Shown here in pieces: positions 1 to 10,100 of a DNA stretch of 64,000 nt. This DNA is from Serpula lacrymans var. lacrymans S7.9 (taxonomy: Eukaryota; Basidiomycota; Agaricomycetes; Boletales; Serpulaceae). A program made the position numbers and the translations under genes. The stretch spans positions 927,599 through 991,598 of the forward strand of contig NW_006763303.1 of assembly GCF_000218685.1 (NCBI RefSeq). The letters are read 5' to 3'. Positions within the stretch are counted from its first letter, which is position 1, and every line of letters starts with the position of its first letter. The notes beneath the pieces are model-generated. The model was not told the origin of the DNA. It saw nothing but the letters and a program-made list of their open reading frames with translations, and searched no databases.

Positions 1-1347
1 CCTTTGTGCCTGGAGGTATGCTTGCATAGAAGCTGGAGTGGCCCAAGGCGGGAGAAGTGGGGGCCTGGTTCATAAAGAAACCAGAGTGTCCAGACACGGA
101 TCCAGAGACAGGAGAACTTGGAAGCTGGAAGGGTATATCTTGAAATGGTACATCATGCACTTGTAGATGTCTGATTTCTAAACCTTGGAGATCTTGAGCC
201 TGCATATTGTCAAAGGAAGAACCAAAAGAGTGAGAGGAATGGTTCGTCTGGAAAAGTGAAGAAAGGGACTGATGGTAGGCTCCTGGGAAAAGGCTGGCGG
301 CATTTGGGTCAAAAAAACTAGGATCAGTTGTGATAGATGATAGTGAAGGTAGTGATAAATTGTTTGGCAAGGAAGAAGCTGAAGATACCATGCCAGAATT
401 GGCAAGAGAACTACTGTGATGGTTAATATGCAGAGGAATTTGACTGAATTGAGCAAATTGATTGAACGGTTGGTGTACAAAGTTGTCATTCTGGAAATGC
501 TGATAATCCTCATACCCATGGCTCTGGGGGAGAGGTTGTTGAGGTAGCTGATTGTGGACCTGCATTGCAGGTTCACTTGCTGCATGATGGTCAGCTCAAC
601 TCCGGCTATGCTTGTTTGGGAACAACATATCAAATGCCTGTGCCTTGTAATCCTGGTCTGGATCTGACAATGTTGTGAACAAATTAAAGTTGGGGATTTT
701 CTGCCAAAATCCATGCAGACGGTTGAAGATCTTGAATTTTGCAGTGATCATGCCTATAAATAATGCAAATAGTCAGTGGTATGTGCTACTCAAAGAAAAA
801 GGCGACCTGAACTAACATAGGAACACACCAATTGGTCCTTTGTAGTCGGGGTTCCCTTCTAGTTGGTCAAAAGTAAGACCAGCTCCAGTATGACCCAGCA
901 TTATACAAGACTAACAGTATTTTTTCTCGAGTCTGAACAGAAAGTTATGAGTTGGCCTGACTTAAATAGATGTGAGGGGATAGTGTACAAGGCAATGTGG
1001 TTATCAACAGCTTTTGCAAACCTTCCTGGATTGGCTTTGAGAGTGCTGTGTATGATTGGATCCCTATCTCCACTGAATACAAACTGAGCTATCTCCCCAT
1101 GTATCGTAACCTTGCTCGGCTTTGCCTGACCCTTCTTCCTACTCTCTTTGTTGGCATCTTCCTGGGAGTCAGAGAAGAGCAGATGTCGTTTCTGAACATT
1201 TTGTTCCAACCAATCCAGGAGACAATCTATCCGTTCTGATGTCCACTCAATGGTCAGGGGGCCTCCAGACATCTCATTCTTGTCAAATTTGTCAAGATTT
1301 TCAAGATTATTGTTGTAGTCGCTGGCAGGTTGAGTAGAGCGAGACAT
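1..1347 (-). pseudogene. Decayed basidiomycete hypothetical gene, SANT-like N-terminus, cut by left edge
   Basis: The first exon starts at 1347 and encodes a helical, basic domain containing WTSERIDCLLDWLEQ and FAKAVDNHIAL, of a kind I associate with transposon-linked basidiomycete genes (SANT/Myb-like, inferred). Two introns restore the frame: one ends just before 920 and one lies at about 744-815. They lead to LGHTGAGLTFDQLEGNPDY and then FNRLHGFWQKIPNFN. A Q/S/H/P-rich tail continues off the left edge. Two in-frame stops break the chain: TAG at 911-913, where CAG is expected, and TGA at 596-598, where CGA is likely. Both fit C-to-T changes. The function is unknown. The reading frame is otherwise well kept, so the decay is recent or the stops are sequence-specific. 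Confidence 0.55.
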
Positions 1348-2169
1348 AGCGTGGGCGTAAATAGACTAATAGCTGTGTCTGATCAGTTCAATAATACACA
1401 TCAGAATTTCAAGCGGAGTTAGCCCCATGAATTCTTTGGAAAAATAAATTCATCTATACCCAACCCTTCCTGGTAATTACTTCAGCTTCAGATGCTTACA
1501 AATCTCCAATTTTCTTTTTTCCAGGCTCCTGAAAATATTTCAGTGTTTACTTTGAACGACACTATTTTTATCATGGCCTTATGATCAACACAATTTTAGC
1601 ATTTTTTGGAGCACTTAAATATGACTAATCACAGTGTAGGTGGCTGCACAGCAGAGTTGAGGACTTAGTAAAATTTGTGAGTTTTTTTATATTATCAATG
1701 CTAATTATCAAATCAAACCAGCACAAGGGCAGTGGTCTAATGGCTCAGAGGTTAGATTACCTGCAGCAGTTAGTATTTCCAACCATGTAGTCTCAAGTTC
1801 AAACCTTGCTCATGCAAAATATTAAAAGAGCAAAATTAGCTTATAAATTTACATAATCATGCCATTACTAAGTTGAATGTTGGAGTAATAAAATCTACAA
1901 ACATCAATAAATATATATATACAAAGAACTACTCACAAAACATAGCGATCAATATAACAGGCTGTGACAACTTATCAACCAAATGTCATTTTGCGGCACA
2001 ATAGTACTGGTAGCCTTATAATTCCATATCTACTTTGCCAGACTGATACTGCTGGTGAAAAACCTCATACTCAATCTAGGCTTATAAAGCCTTATAAATG
2101 TGATTATCAGCCTGATGCTAATTATACATATTATACACATTATAAGGCATTATAAGGCCTTATCATACT
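1348..2169. other. AT-rich intergenic sequence
   Basis: No convincing gene. The stretch holds a tRNA-like SINE candidate near 1727-1805 and, near 2080-2160, short repeats of a cttataaggc-type word with TA-rich spacing. Nothing else is recognisable. Confidence 0.6.
1727..1805 (+). repeat. Possible tRNA-derived SINE head
   Basis: An A-box-like tggctcagaggttag is followed about 45 bases later by a B-box-like agttcaaacctt, the spacing of an internal pol III promoter. The sequence does not fold into a clean tRNA cloverleaf, so a SINE remnant is more likely than a tRNA gene. A second copy would be needed to prove it. Confidence 0.3.
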
Positions 2170-2182
2170 TTCACAAATTTCC

Positions 2183-2290
2183 TGATGACTGAGGCCACAC
2201 CAGCTGCTATTGCCAACGACCCAAAACTTTGCCACTTCAAGGACACCATTGATGGCACCCATATTGCCTGATGTGACAACACCAACAAGA
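2183..2290 (+). pseudogene. Harbinger-type transposase scrap
   Basis: One frame reads NDPKLCHFKDTIDGTHIA and then a TGA. The DGTHI word after a short aromatic/basic lead is the usual context of the first catalytic Asp in PIF/Harbinger (DDE_Tnp_4) transposases. Only about 35 codons survive, with a stop directly after the motif and a frameshifted continuation. It is a dead fragment, recognised by one motif only. Confidence 0.45.
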
Positions 2291-2392
2291 TACTATCTTG
2301 GGGCACTGGAGCACAACACAGAAGCTACCACCCATAGGAATAGTGGTACAACTCATCAAGAGGGGGAGGTTGTCTTCATTAATGTTGGTATA

Positions 2393-2699
2393 CACTAGGA
2401 GAGGACTTGCTGAGTCCTTCCCCATGTATTGCTCTTGTATATACTGTATACTATAATACATGAGGTACTATACAGCTGGTAAGTAAAGTTAAAAGTCCAA
2501 TGCCCAGCATGTGACCAGTCATATGTTGAGTCTAGACACTGGTCAGGTGATGTGTCACGTGATTGATCATATGACTATGAAAAGTCTGAAAAGTAAAGTA
2601 AAGTAAATGGTCACATAATCAGTCACGTGACTTGGAAAATGAAGGTAAAAGTACAGTAAAAGTAAAGTGTAAGTAGGTGCTGGTGTGTCAATTGTAACA
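2393..2699 (+). repeat. LTR fragment, 3' part (TGTAACA family)
   Basis: It matches the 3' three quarters of the solo LTR at 30891-31291, from the ggacttgctgagtccttcc region to the terminal caattgtaaca, in the same order and with scattered substitutions. The 5' quarter is missing. It contains several CAYRTGAC-type words. Another LTR of a related subfamily begins 34 bp downstream. Confidence 0.75.
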
Positions 2700-2732
2700 G
2701 GGAGCATGCTGTATTTGAAAAATTGATGCAGA

Positions 2733-3157
2733 TGTAACAACTAAAGTTTTAATACTCTGGCACACAACAACAACAAGCAGAAAGGGTGATTGGAGGAGTG
2801 GATAAACTTAAGATAGGACCAAGTTGGTTGTTGGTAGACAACAGGAGGACTTGCTGAGGAGTCTCCTTGATTTATTGGGGTATATATACTACTACAGGTT
2901 TATTTGTATATATGTACTATACAGTTGATAAATATGGTGGCTAATAATGTCATAGGGCACAGCTCTTGTGACCAGCTCCACCCTGTGAAAGAGTTAGACT
3001 AAAAATACAACAGGTACTGTGCAGCATTAGAAAGTGGAGGTACAATGGGAGTCTGAAAACAAAAGAACAGTGCCGCATGGCACAAGTGTCCCAAAATGAG
3101 AAAGAAGGTTAAAAAGGAGAAAAGAAGTTGAAAGTCTGAAAACCATGTGTTGTAACA
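2733..3157 (+). repeat. Solo LTR, TGTAACA family, 425 bp
   Basis: It starts TGTAACAACTAAAG and ends TTGTAACA. It is closest to the reverse-oriented LTR at 31600-31985, sharing the ggggtatatatactactac block. The flanking pentamers are gcaga and gcaaa, a target duplication with one difference. No internal retrotransposon sequence adjoins it, so it is a solo LTR left by LTR-LTR recombination. Confidence 0.7.
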
Positions 3158-3583
3158 GCAAATGGTGCCTGGGTTGGAGGCTCGTCTTCAAGAGAGTTCT
3201 AGTGAGGAGTGAGGAAGGATTGCTGGCATGATGAGTGCTCTACTATGCTTTTTTATTTTTTTAATCAAGCTTTTGCCCGCAAAGATTCAACAAGGAGCAA
3301 TTAGTGCTCAATCTAATGATACAAAAAGTCTCAAAAGATCACACCCCACGGTCAATCCTTGACACCTCCTCTGTCTTAGAGTATCAAATTGGACCATGGT
3401 TTCTTTCACAAGTGTATGTGTCATTAATTCACCCCTTCTCAAAGGATAGTGCATTGAGATGTATTAGAAAAAGGTGTGCTGCTTTGAAGGCCTCAACAGT
3501 CTTATCAGGAGGTACATAATCCAGTTGATTGACAATGTAGACAGCAGCCTAGTGGTTGTGCCTATTATAAGTCACAGATACAA
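3158..3583. other. Intergenic sequence between two solo LTRs
   Basis: About 425 bases with no recognised gene or repeat end. Short open frames on the + strand around 3304-3560 have no protein-like composition. Confidence 0.5.
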
Positions 3584-3995
3584 TGTTACGATTTCTACTC
3601 CTTTTATGGACTACTCATTTTTCTTACTGATTGGTTATACCATCGGACTGATGACTCATTCCCTTCACGTACATTTCTGTTTTCTTCCCAGACTACATTA
3701 CCTAGTATAGTAGTTAGCCCGCAACAAGCAAACCTCCCCTAGATAGGACCTAACTCCTATCACCAATCTTATTCCCTATAAATACCCTTGTAACAGTAGT
3801 AGTATTTCTTTAATACAATTCTACACAGTTTACGCTTACAAAGCTAGACTCATAAGATCAGACTTCTACTCAGAAGAAGACCAACTCTCGTTGGAAGAAC
3901 TCTACTCAGAACTATGTCCTCGAACTTGTCTTTGGATAAGTCTCTTTGAACCCTCGACAAAACCTCAGACTTTGTTAAGCACTTTGTGTGTAACA
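3584..3995 (+). repeat. Solo LTR, second family, 412 bp, perfect TSD
   Basis: It begins TGTTACGATTTC and ends TGTGTAACA, and is flanked on both sides by the same pentamer, tacaa (3579-3583 and 3996-4000). It has a TATA-like ctataaatac near 3777. The sequence differs from the TGTAACAACC family. The intact target duplication and terminal TG...CA make this a secure solo LTR. Confidence 0.85.
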
Positions 3996-4081
3996 TACAA
4001 TTGTCCACCATTGATTAGTTAACATTTATTCAATTAAATTGGGATAGGTGTGTATATATATTATGACATGTATATCTTATA

Positions 4082-4345
4082 AGCTATGGCCCATACAGTA
4101 TGTACTAGCATACTATCACTGATGCCTGTGATATTGATAGCATTGTTAGTTTGTGACTAGGGATGCCAAAGTTCTGTTCTGTTCTCAAACACTCTTGTCT
4201 GGACCCCAAACCAAACCTGCAGTTTAAGTGCTCAAACCAGACCGGACCTGGATTGAACCAACCAAATTGGTTCCAAGCTGTTTTCCTAAACTGAACTTTG
4301 GCATCCCTATTTGTGATAGTACAATATATACTAATATTATAAACT
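4082..4345 (+). repeat. Dispersed repeat segment, second copy near 6973-7075
   Basis: The block cctgtgatattgatagcatt and the downstream aatattataaactggagct recur at about 6987-7075. In this copy the block is interrupted by the 148-bp MITE at 4160-4307. The repeat's full ends are not visible. Confidence 0.6.
4160..4307. mobile_element. 148-bp MITE with TA target duplication
   Basis: The element has perfect 15-bp terminal inverted repeats, GGGATGCCAAAGTTC at the left and its complement at the right. It is flanked by TA at 4158-4159 and 4308-4309. There is no coding capacity. TA duplication with a short TIR is characteristic of Tc1/mariner-type MITEs. A shortened relative of the left end is seen near 7014-7030. 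Confidence 0.75.
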
Positions 4346-6764
4346 GGAGCTCATATAGTCAGTCCTACATTAATATAATCATTTCCCGCATAATAATACA
4401 ATTAAGTCACGGATATGTATGCTTTGATATGCTCTGCAATACCATCCATGTTGATTTTCATATTGTAGTACATGTGCATGTGCATATAATTAATGTCCTT
4501 GGGCTTTCCATGGCCATCTTCATATCTGTGAGTGAGTTTGAATATGCATACTTTGATACTCAGCACTCAGTTCAAAGCTATATGGACACATGGATGGTAC
4601 TGCAGTGTCACTACTGGCGGTAACACTGGAAACTAGATACACTAGGATGATAATAATGGCAACTTACATGGACATTCAAAATGACCTACAAAATACGGTA
4701 AGATAAGTGCTTGTAACAGGTTATAACCACCCATTTCTGCAGTATGATCACTGGGTATTTTTGATCTGCCTGCAGGTGTGTCAATCAAACTAATCAGACT
4801 GAGATCACACTGCTGAAGTCAATTACCAGACTGTGAAGTCAAACTCCAGTATCGGAAAAATCCACATTTGCGTATAAGGCCTGATAGGTCCCAGTAAGGC
4901 CATCAGGAGTTTGATGATGTGATAACCTGCAAAAAGCTGCAACAAGGTCTTTTTAGGTATCATCAGAAAAACCCCTTCTAGACCAGGCTGATTGGTGTGA
5001 TCACAATTATTACCCATATAAATGGAAATAGCATGAACATGATAATATGGTTGACTGAAGAAGTCAAAGCAAATATTGGCCTGATAGCATGCCAGGTCCT
5101 TTACTTGGCGTATCAGGCATTATAGGGTATATTATGACCAAGAAGGTCAATTCACCACTTAATCAGAAAAGGCATGGTTTCTCTAGGGTAGAAAAATTAT
5201 ATTCTGCAGTATAGTGAACACAAAAGAACCATGCTAGTCTGTATGTAAGTCACAACACCATGGTAATTGCTTTGACAAGAATGAAGAGCTAGTTTCTGAA
5301 ATATGGCTCACTGTGGTAATTGGTGGTAAATAAAAGTATCTTGGATGTTTACTTTACCAAATTATAGAACTTGTTTGCCTGTGATCCGGAATTTCTGTTC
5401 CATTTGGTTGGAAAATGTTGTCAGATGTAGGTTTGAGAAGTACATGTGCTGCCTGTGTGCGACTGTAAGATTGTGCAATAGTCATAATAGAGATAATACA
5501 CACTAGGTATTGGGGATATGGCAGTTGTGAGAGAAAGCAGCAAACAGATGACCTAAATATGAAAACTGTTAGCTGTTCTTATATACAAGATGTGGTGGGT
5601 TTAGAGTAATACAATTCATCACAACAGATATAAAAGTTCAAATAATACCAGTAAAATCTCAAGTTTCTAACTTGAAGTTTTGAAAATCTAACCCAATAAC
5701 TCAAACTCAAGCTTGTTCTATAAGCCATCATGACATTAGCAAAAACAACCAGCACAAGTGCCAGAGTGAGCTGCCTGAATCACGAGATGAAGGTGGAAAC
5801 CTGAAAGATCCTCTGTGGCATCCTACATACTGTCAAAACTATTATAGTTCCCAGTCATCATCTCACAATAATGCAGCATCAGTGATTCTTGGTGGTAGCA
5901 AGCATCACAAAGGAAGCTTGGGTTCCAGAGATGAAAATCCTAAGGAGGGTGTAAAGAGTTATGGGCTAGCTGGGACCCAATCAGAAAATGACTCAGACAC
6001 CAAACCTGAGTCAATCAGTGGGATTTGCAATGAACCTGCATCAAGGAGCCCAAGCATCATGATAGGATATAGCTAGGCCTGTCATGCTAATGAAAAGGGA
6101 ATATACTGATTGAGCCAGCCATGGGACTAGATACCCATAAGTCCTGAGACAAGTCCAAGGAGGGAGGCAGAGTCATCTTCACATGCATTTTCAGAACTCA
6201 CTCCCATAAGATGATATATTACCTCATTGTTTTCTCCCATTTCACTTTGGCTAGATAAATACAATGTAACCAAATGGGTGCAAAAACACCCCCCATTATA
6301 ATTTGACCTCTTTTTCTGCCATGGTTGGTACAAAACACTTCTGGAAATGGTGGTGGTGCCCTTGTTGGCTATATGCCTGTGGTGTGTTTTATTCCTCAGA
6401 TCCTTATTCCGACAATTCTCCTAATTCCATTAGCCTCAAGGCCCTAGAGATCCATCTGACTGCAATACTGCTGAAACTGTTCAATGGGCTAGTTTCAAGT
6501 GTGAGGTCTATCACAAGGTGTTTGAGGTGGCTACAAGGTCACGAAAGCCATGGCAAAGTAATGTCATGTGGTGATGATATTGACAGGATAATTCACACAG
6601 GCATACCCATTAAGTGTGTGATGGTGAGGAGGCTTGTGCTATTACAACCACCTGTGCAGCTCTTGCCAACTATCCTTGTCCAGCTTTGTTGGTTCATTGC
6701 TGCGACTTGAACCATGATCAACCGAGACTATGCAGCAGTTATATGTTGATTCTATCCAAGCACC
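4346..6764. other. AT-rich region without recognisable gene
   Basis: I see no gene. Open frames such as those at 5882-6076 and 6303-6710 have no family motif, no supporting splice pattern and many unusual residues. Short motifs of the cctgata/ggcctta type recur between 4740 and 5190, which suggests old degenerate repeats. Confidence 0.5.
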
Positions 6765-6992
6765 AACAAAAGGGGTAAGGGAGAATGACAAAAGTGAGGG
6801 CACAATGTGCAGCGAGTGGCGACGTGAAAAATTGCCAAAATGCCAAAATGCAGAAAGTACGAAATGGAAAGCAAAGGTGAGTGTGACTTGATTGTCTAAT
6901 AGAGGTGGTGCTGATCAGTCACTTCATTTTTGACCTGTCCATGGTACCAATTGACATGGGTGTATGACAGTGTACTGGCACTGATACCTGTG
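6765..6992 (-). repeat. Diverged terminal fragment of the 1.8 kb LTR-like repeat
   Basis: It matches 39790-40092 in the same orientation, including the doubled gccaaaatgccaaaatg word, the aatagaggtggtgctgatca block and the terminal tgtatgaca. About 75 bp in the middle are missing and many bases differ, so this copy is older than the three copies at 30-46 kb. Confidence 0.75.
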
Positions 6993-7127
6993 ATATTGAT
7001 AGCATTGTTAGTTGATGCCAAAGTTCTCACCGACACTTTGAGCCAAACACGACGGTAATATTATAAACTGGAGCTGGTATGGATTAACATACATCTTGAT
7101 GAGTCGCACGGGTGGATTGAAAGTCCG

Positions 7128-10100
7128 GTGGTAGAGAATGCTGGATTGGGTTTGTTGCAGTCGAGCATGGCGCTGTCGTTTCCCCGCATGCAGTCGCTGC
7201 CATACGTGCACCGCAGACAGCCCACCAAGCAGCGTTTCTTCGTGCTCGATCTCTCCCAGGTCCTCTTCGACTTTGTCATTCAGCTCCTCCCCACTCCAGA
7301 CGAAATCGCAGTCAAGGAGGACGTCAGAAAGCTCCTCGAGAGACTCATCCGCACCATCGAACCACACTCCCGTCTCCTCTCCTTTGGCAGCACCGCAAAT
7401 GGCTTCAGTCTACGCAACTCTGGTGAGCCTACTTTCACCTCCTGGAATCCCCGCTGACTGTCCCAGACATGGATCTCTGCTGTCTCATCGACTCGGGGGA
7501 ACGTCTCTCCTCCTCTGATCTCGTCACCATGCTCGCTGACCTCCTCGAGCGAGGTACTCTCTCTCTCCTCTCTTTCCCCCACCCACTCACCCCCACACAG
7601 AAACAAAGTTCCACGTCAAGCCACTCCCCCACGCCCGCATTCCCATCGTCAAGCTCTCCCTCGACCCCTCCCCAGGCCTCCCCCTCGGCATAGCCTGCGA
7701 CATCGGCTTCGAGAACAGACTCGCTCTCGAAAATACCAGACTCCTCATGTGCTACGCCATGATCGATCCCACACGCGTACGCACCCTCGTCCTCTTCCGT
7801 AAGTCCACCCCTCCCTCCTCCCTCCCCATCTCATCCTCTCTCCCAGTCAAAGTATGGAGCAAACGAAGGTAGGCCGCGTGCACGTCCCTCGTTCACATGC
7901 TGATCTCCCTTAGGAAAATTAACTCGCCCTATCAGGGCACCCTCTCCTCTTACGGCTACGTCCTCCTCGTCATCTACTTTCTCGTACACGTCAAGAACCC
8001 ACCCGTCCTCCCAAATCTACAACAAATGCCCCCCCTCCGCCCCATATCTCAGGTCCGTGCCTCCTTTGCTCTCACCACTTCATCCCCTCATCGCCTGCAG
8101 GAGGATACGCAGCTGGCTGGCTATAATACCTGGTCCGTCTCCCCCGTCCTCGCTTGTGTGTTGACTTGACGCCCCCTCCAGGTTCTTTGATGATATAGAG
8201 CTGCTCAGACAGCGCTGGCAATCCTCTAATACAGAGAGCGTTGCAGAACTGTAAGTCACCCCTCCTTACCCTCACTCTCCTCACTCACACCGGCACGCAG
8301 ATTAATAGATTTCTTCCGATATTATTCACGCGATTTCTCATACAACACAGGTGTGGCTTCTATAAGAGCGGGCTTGCTCAAGAAGGAAAGTAAAGGGTGG
8401 CAGAATGACGTAAGATTTCTCTTTTTTTTTTCGTCTGCCTTTGGGTTTCCTACCCGGCGGTCTCAACAACACGCTGTCTGCCGTCTCCTTTGATTCTGCG
8501 ATGGTGCTGACGAATGCTTGTGTTTAGCTATCTAGTGGGAAATATAATGATGCGAGAGAGAGGAATCGGTTTTGTATAGAGGTGCGTTGTGTTTGCTTTG
8601 CGTTCTTCATCCATACCCTTCCATCCATACCTTTCCACATTCACGTTCTCCCACACACCCTTTCACATTCATACCCCTCCTTGTTGCCACGTTTGATGCC
8701 TGTTACTGACGTGCATCTTGATTTTTCTTTTTTGTCATTTGCTAACATTTGGCGTTGGCGTTGATGTTGGCGATGGCGATGAACAGGACCCATTCGAGGC
8801 TGATTTTAATGTAGCGAGGTGTGTGACGAAGGATGGGTTGTATCTCGTGAGTAGTTTTTTTATCATTGGTTTTTGGATTTTTGGGATCTTTTCCACTCTT
8901 GCCCTCCTCGTCTTTACACTTACCTAAACCCATCCCGTCCGATTCAACTCACTTCTCCCATCTACCTTCAACCCAACCTCGACTAACATCTCCCACCCCC
9001 ATCTAGATCCGAGGCGAATTCATGCGCGCCTCGCGCATCCTCTCCACCCGCCCACGCGCCATACTCGCACTCGCGCAGCTGTGTGAGGAGAGGAAGGAGG
9101 TGGAGGTGGAGGTGCGGGAGGGTGTCGGGATGTCGCCGACGGTGGTGCAAGGACAGGGAATGGGAGAGAATGGGACGACGGGCGTGCTGTTCGTCCCTCC
9201 GCGGTTGGCGTACCCGCCTGGGGGACGTGGGTTGTTGAGCGTTGCGACTGCTTCGACCTCGACTTTGACGGCTTCGGCTTCGATTTCAGCGCCTTCGACG
9301 GCGGCTTCGACACCTACGACGTTGACGCCATCGACTGCGGCTTCGACGCCGACCGTTTTGACGATGAGGGCCACTGGGGAGGAAGAAGAGGGGGAGAGAG
9401 CGCATGTGGAGTTTGATATACCGCTGAAGCGGCGGGAGTGGACGAGTGCTGCGCCGCCCATGGTGCCACCGCCATCGTCGTCGCACCTGCCACTGATCTT
9501 GGTGACGGTGCAGGAGGAGCAGGAGCAGCACAAGCAGAGTGAGTTTGGGCCTGGGCCTGGGCAGGGGTTGGTGGTGGCGAGTGCGAGTGTGCCGACTTCG
9601 ACGGAGGCGAGGGCGGTTGGGTGCGGTGAAGATGGTCAGGAAGGTGAAGGTGAAAGGGAAGAGGAAGGGGAGGAAGAGGTGGAGGAGATTGCGCTCGCTC
9701 GAACGCCTATCTCTGCGATGATGACGATGCCGGTGGAGATGGCGATGTCGATGCGGGATGGTGTGGATGTGGAAGCTGGAGAGATAAGCGAGGGTGGTGT
9801 TGGTGCTGAAGCGGTTTTGCGTTCGCGGCCACCACCGCCACCACCGCCAGATTCACAACAGCAGCAAGAAGGGCAAGAAGGCGAGGGTACTCCCTCAAAG
9901 CACTCGACACTCGATCTACTAGAGACGACGCGCCGCGCGGTGTTGGCGTCGACCGGCGAACCGGCGCGGGAAGCGGCGCAGGAGAGGGAGCAGAGGAGGG
10001 GAGGCGGGAATCGGTTCTCGTGGCCGTCTACGCTGCCGTTGCAGCTGGCGTATCCGGTTCAGGTGGATGCTGGGGGCTCGTCGTCGAGTGCGGCGGGGGC

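Noticed and set aside
2237..2461. Minus-strand ORF of 74 codons
   Set aside because: It is antisense to a Harbinger scrap and an LTR fragment, with no protein features.
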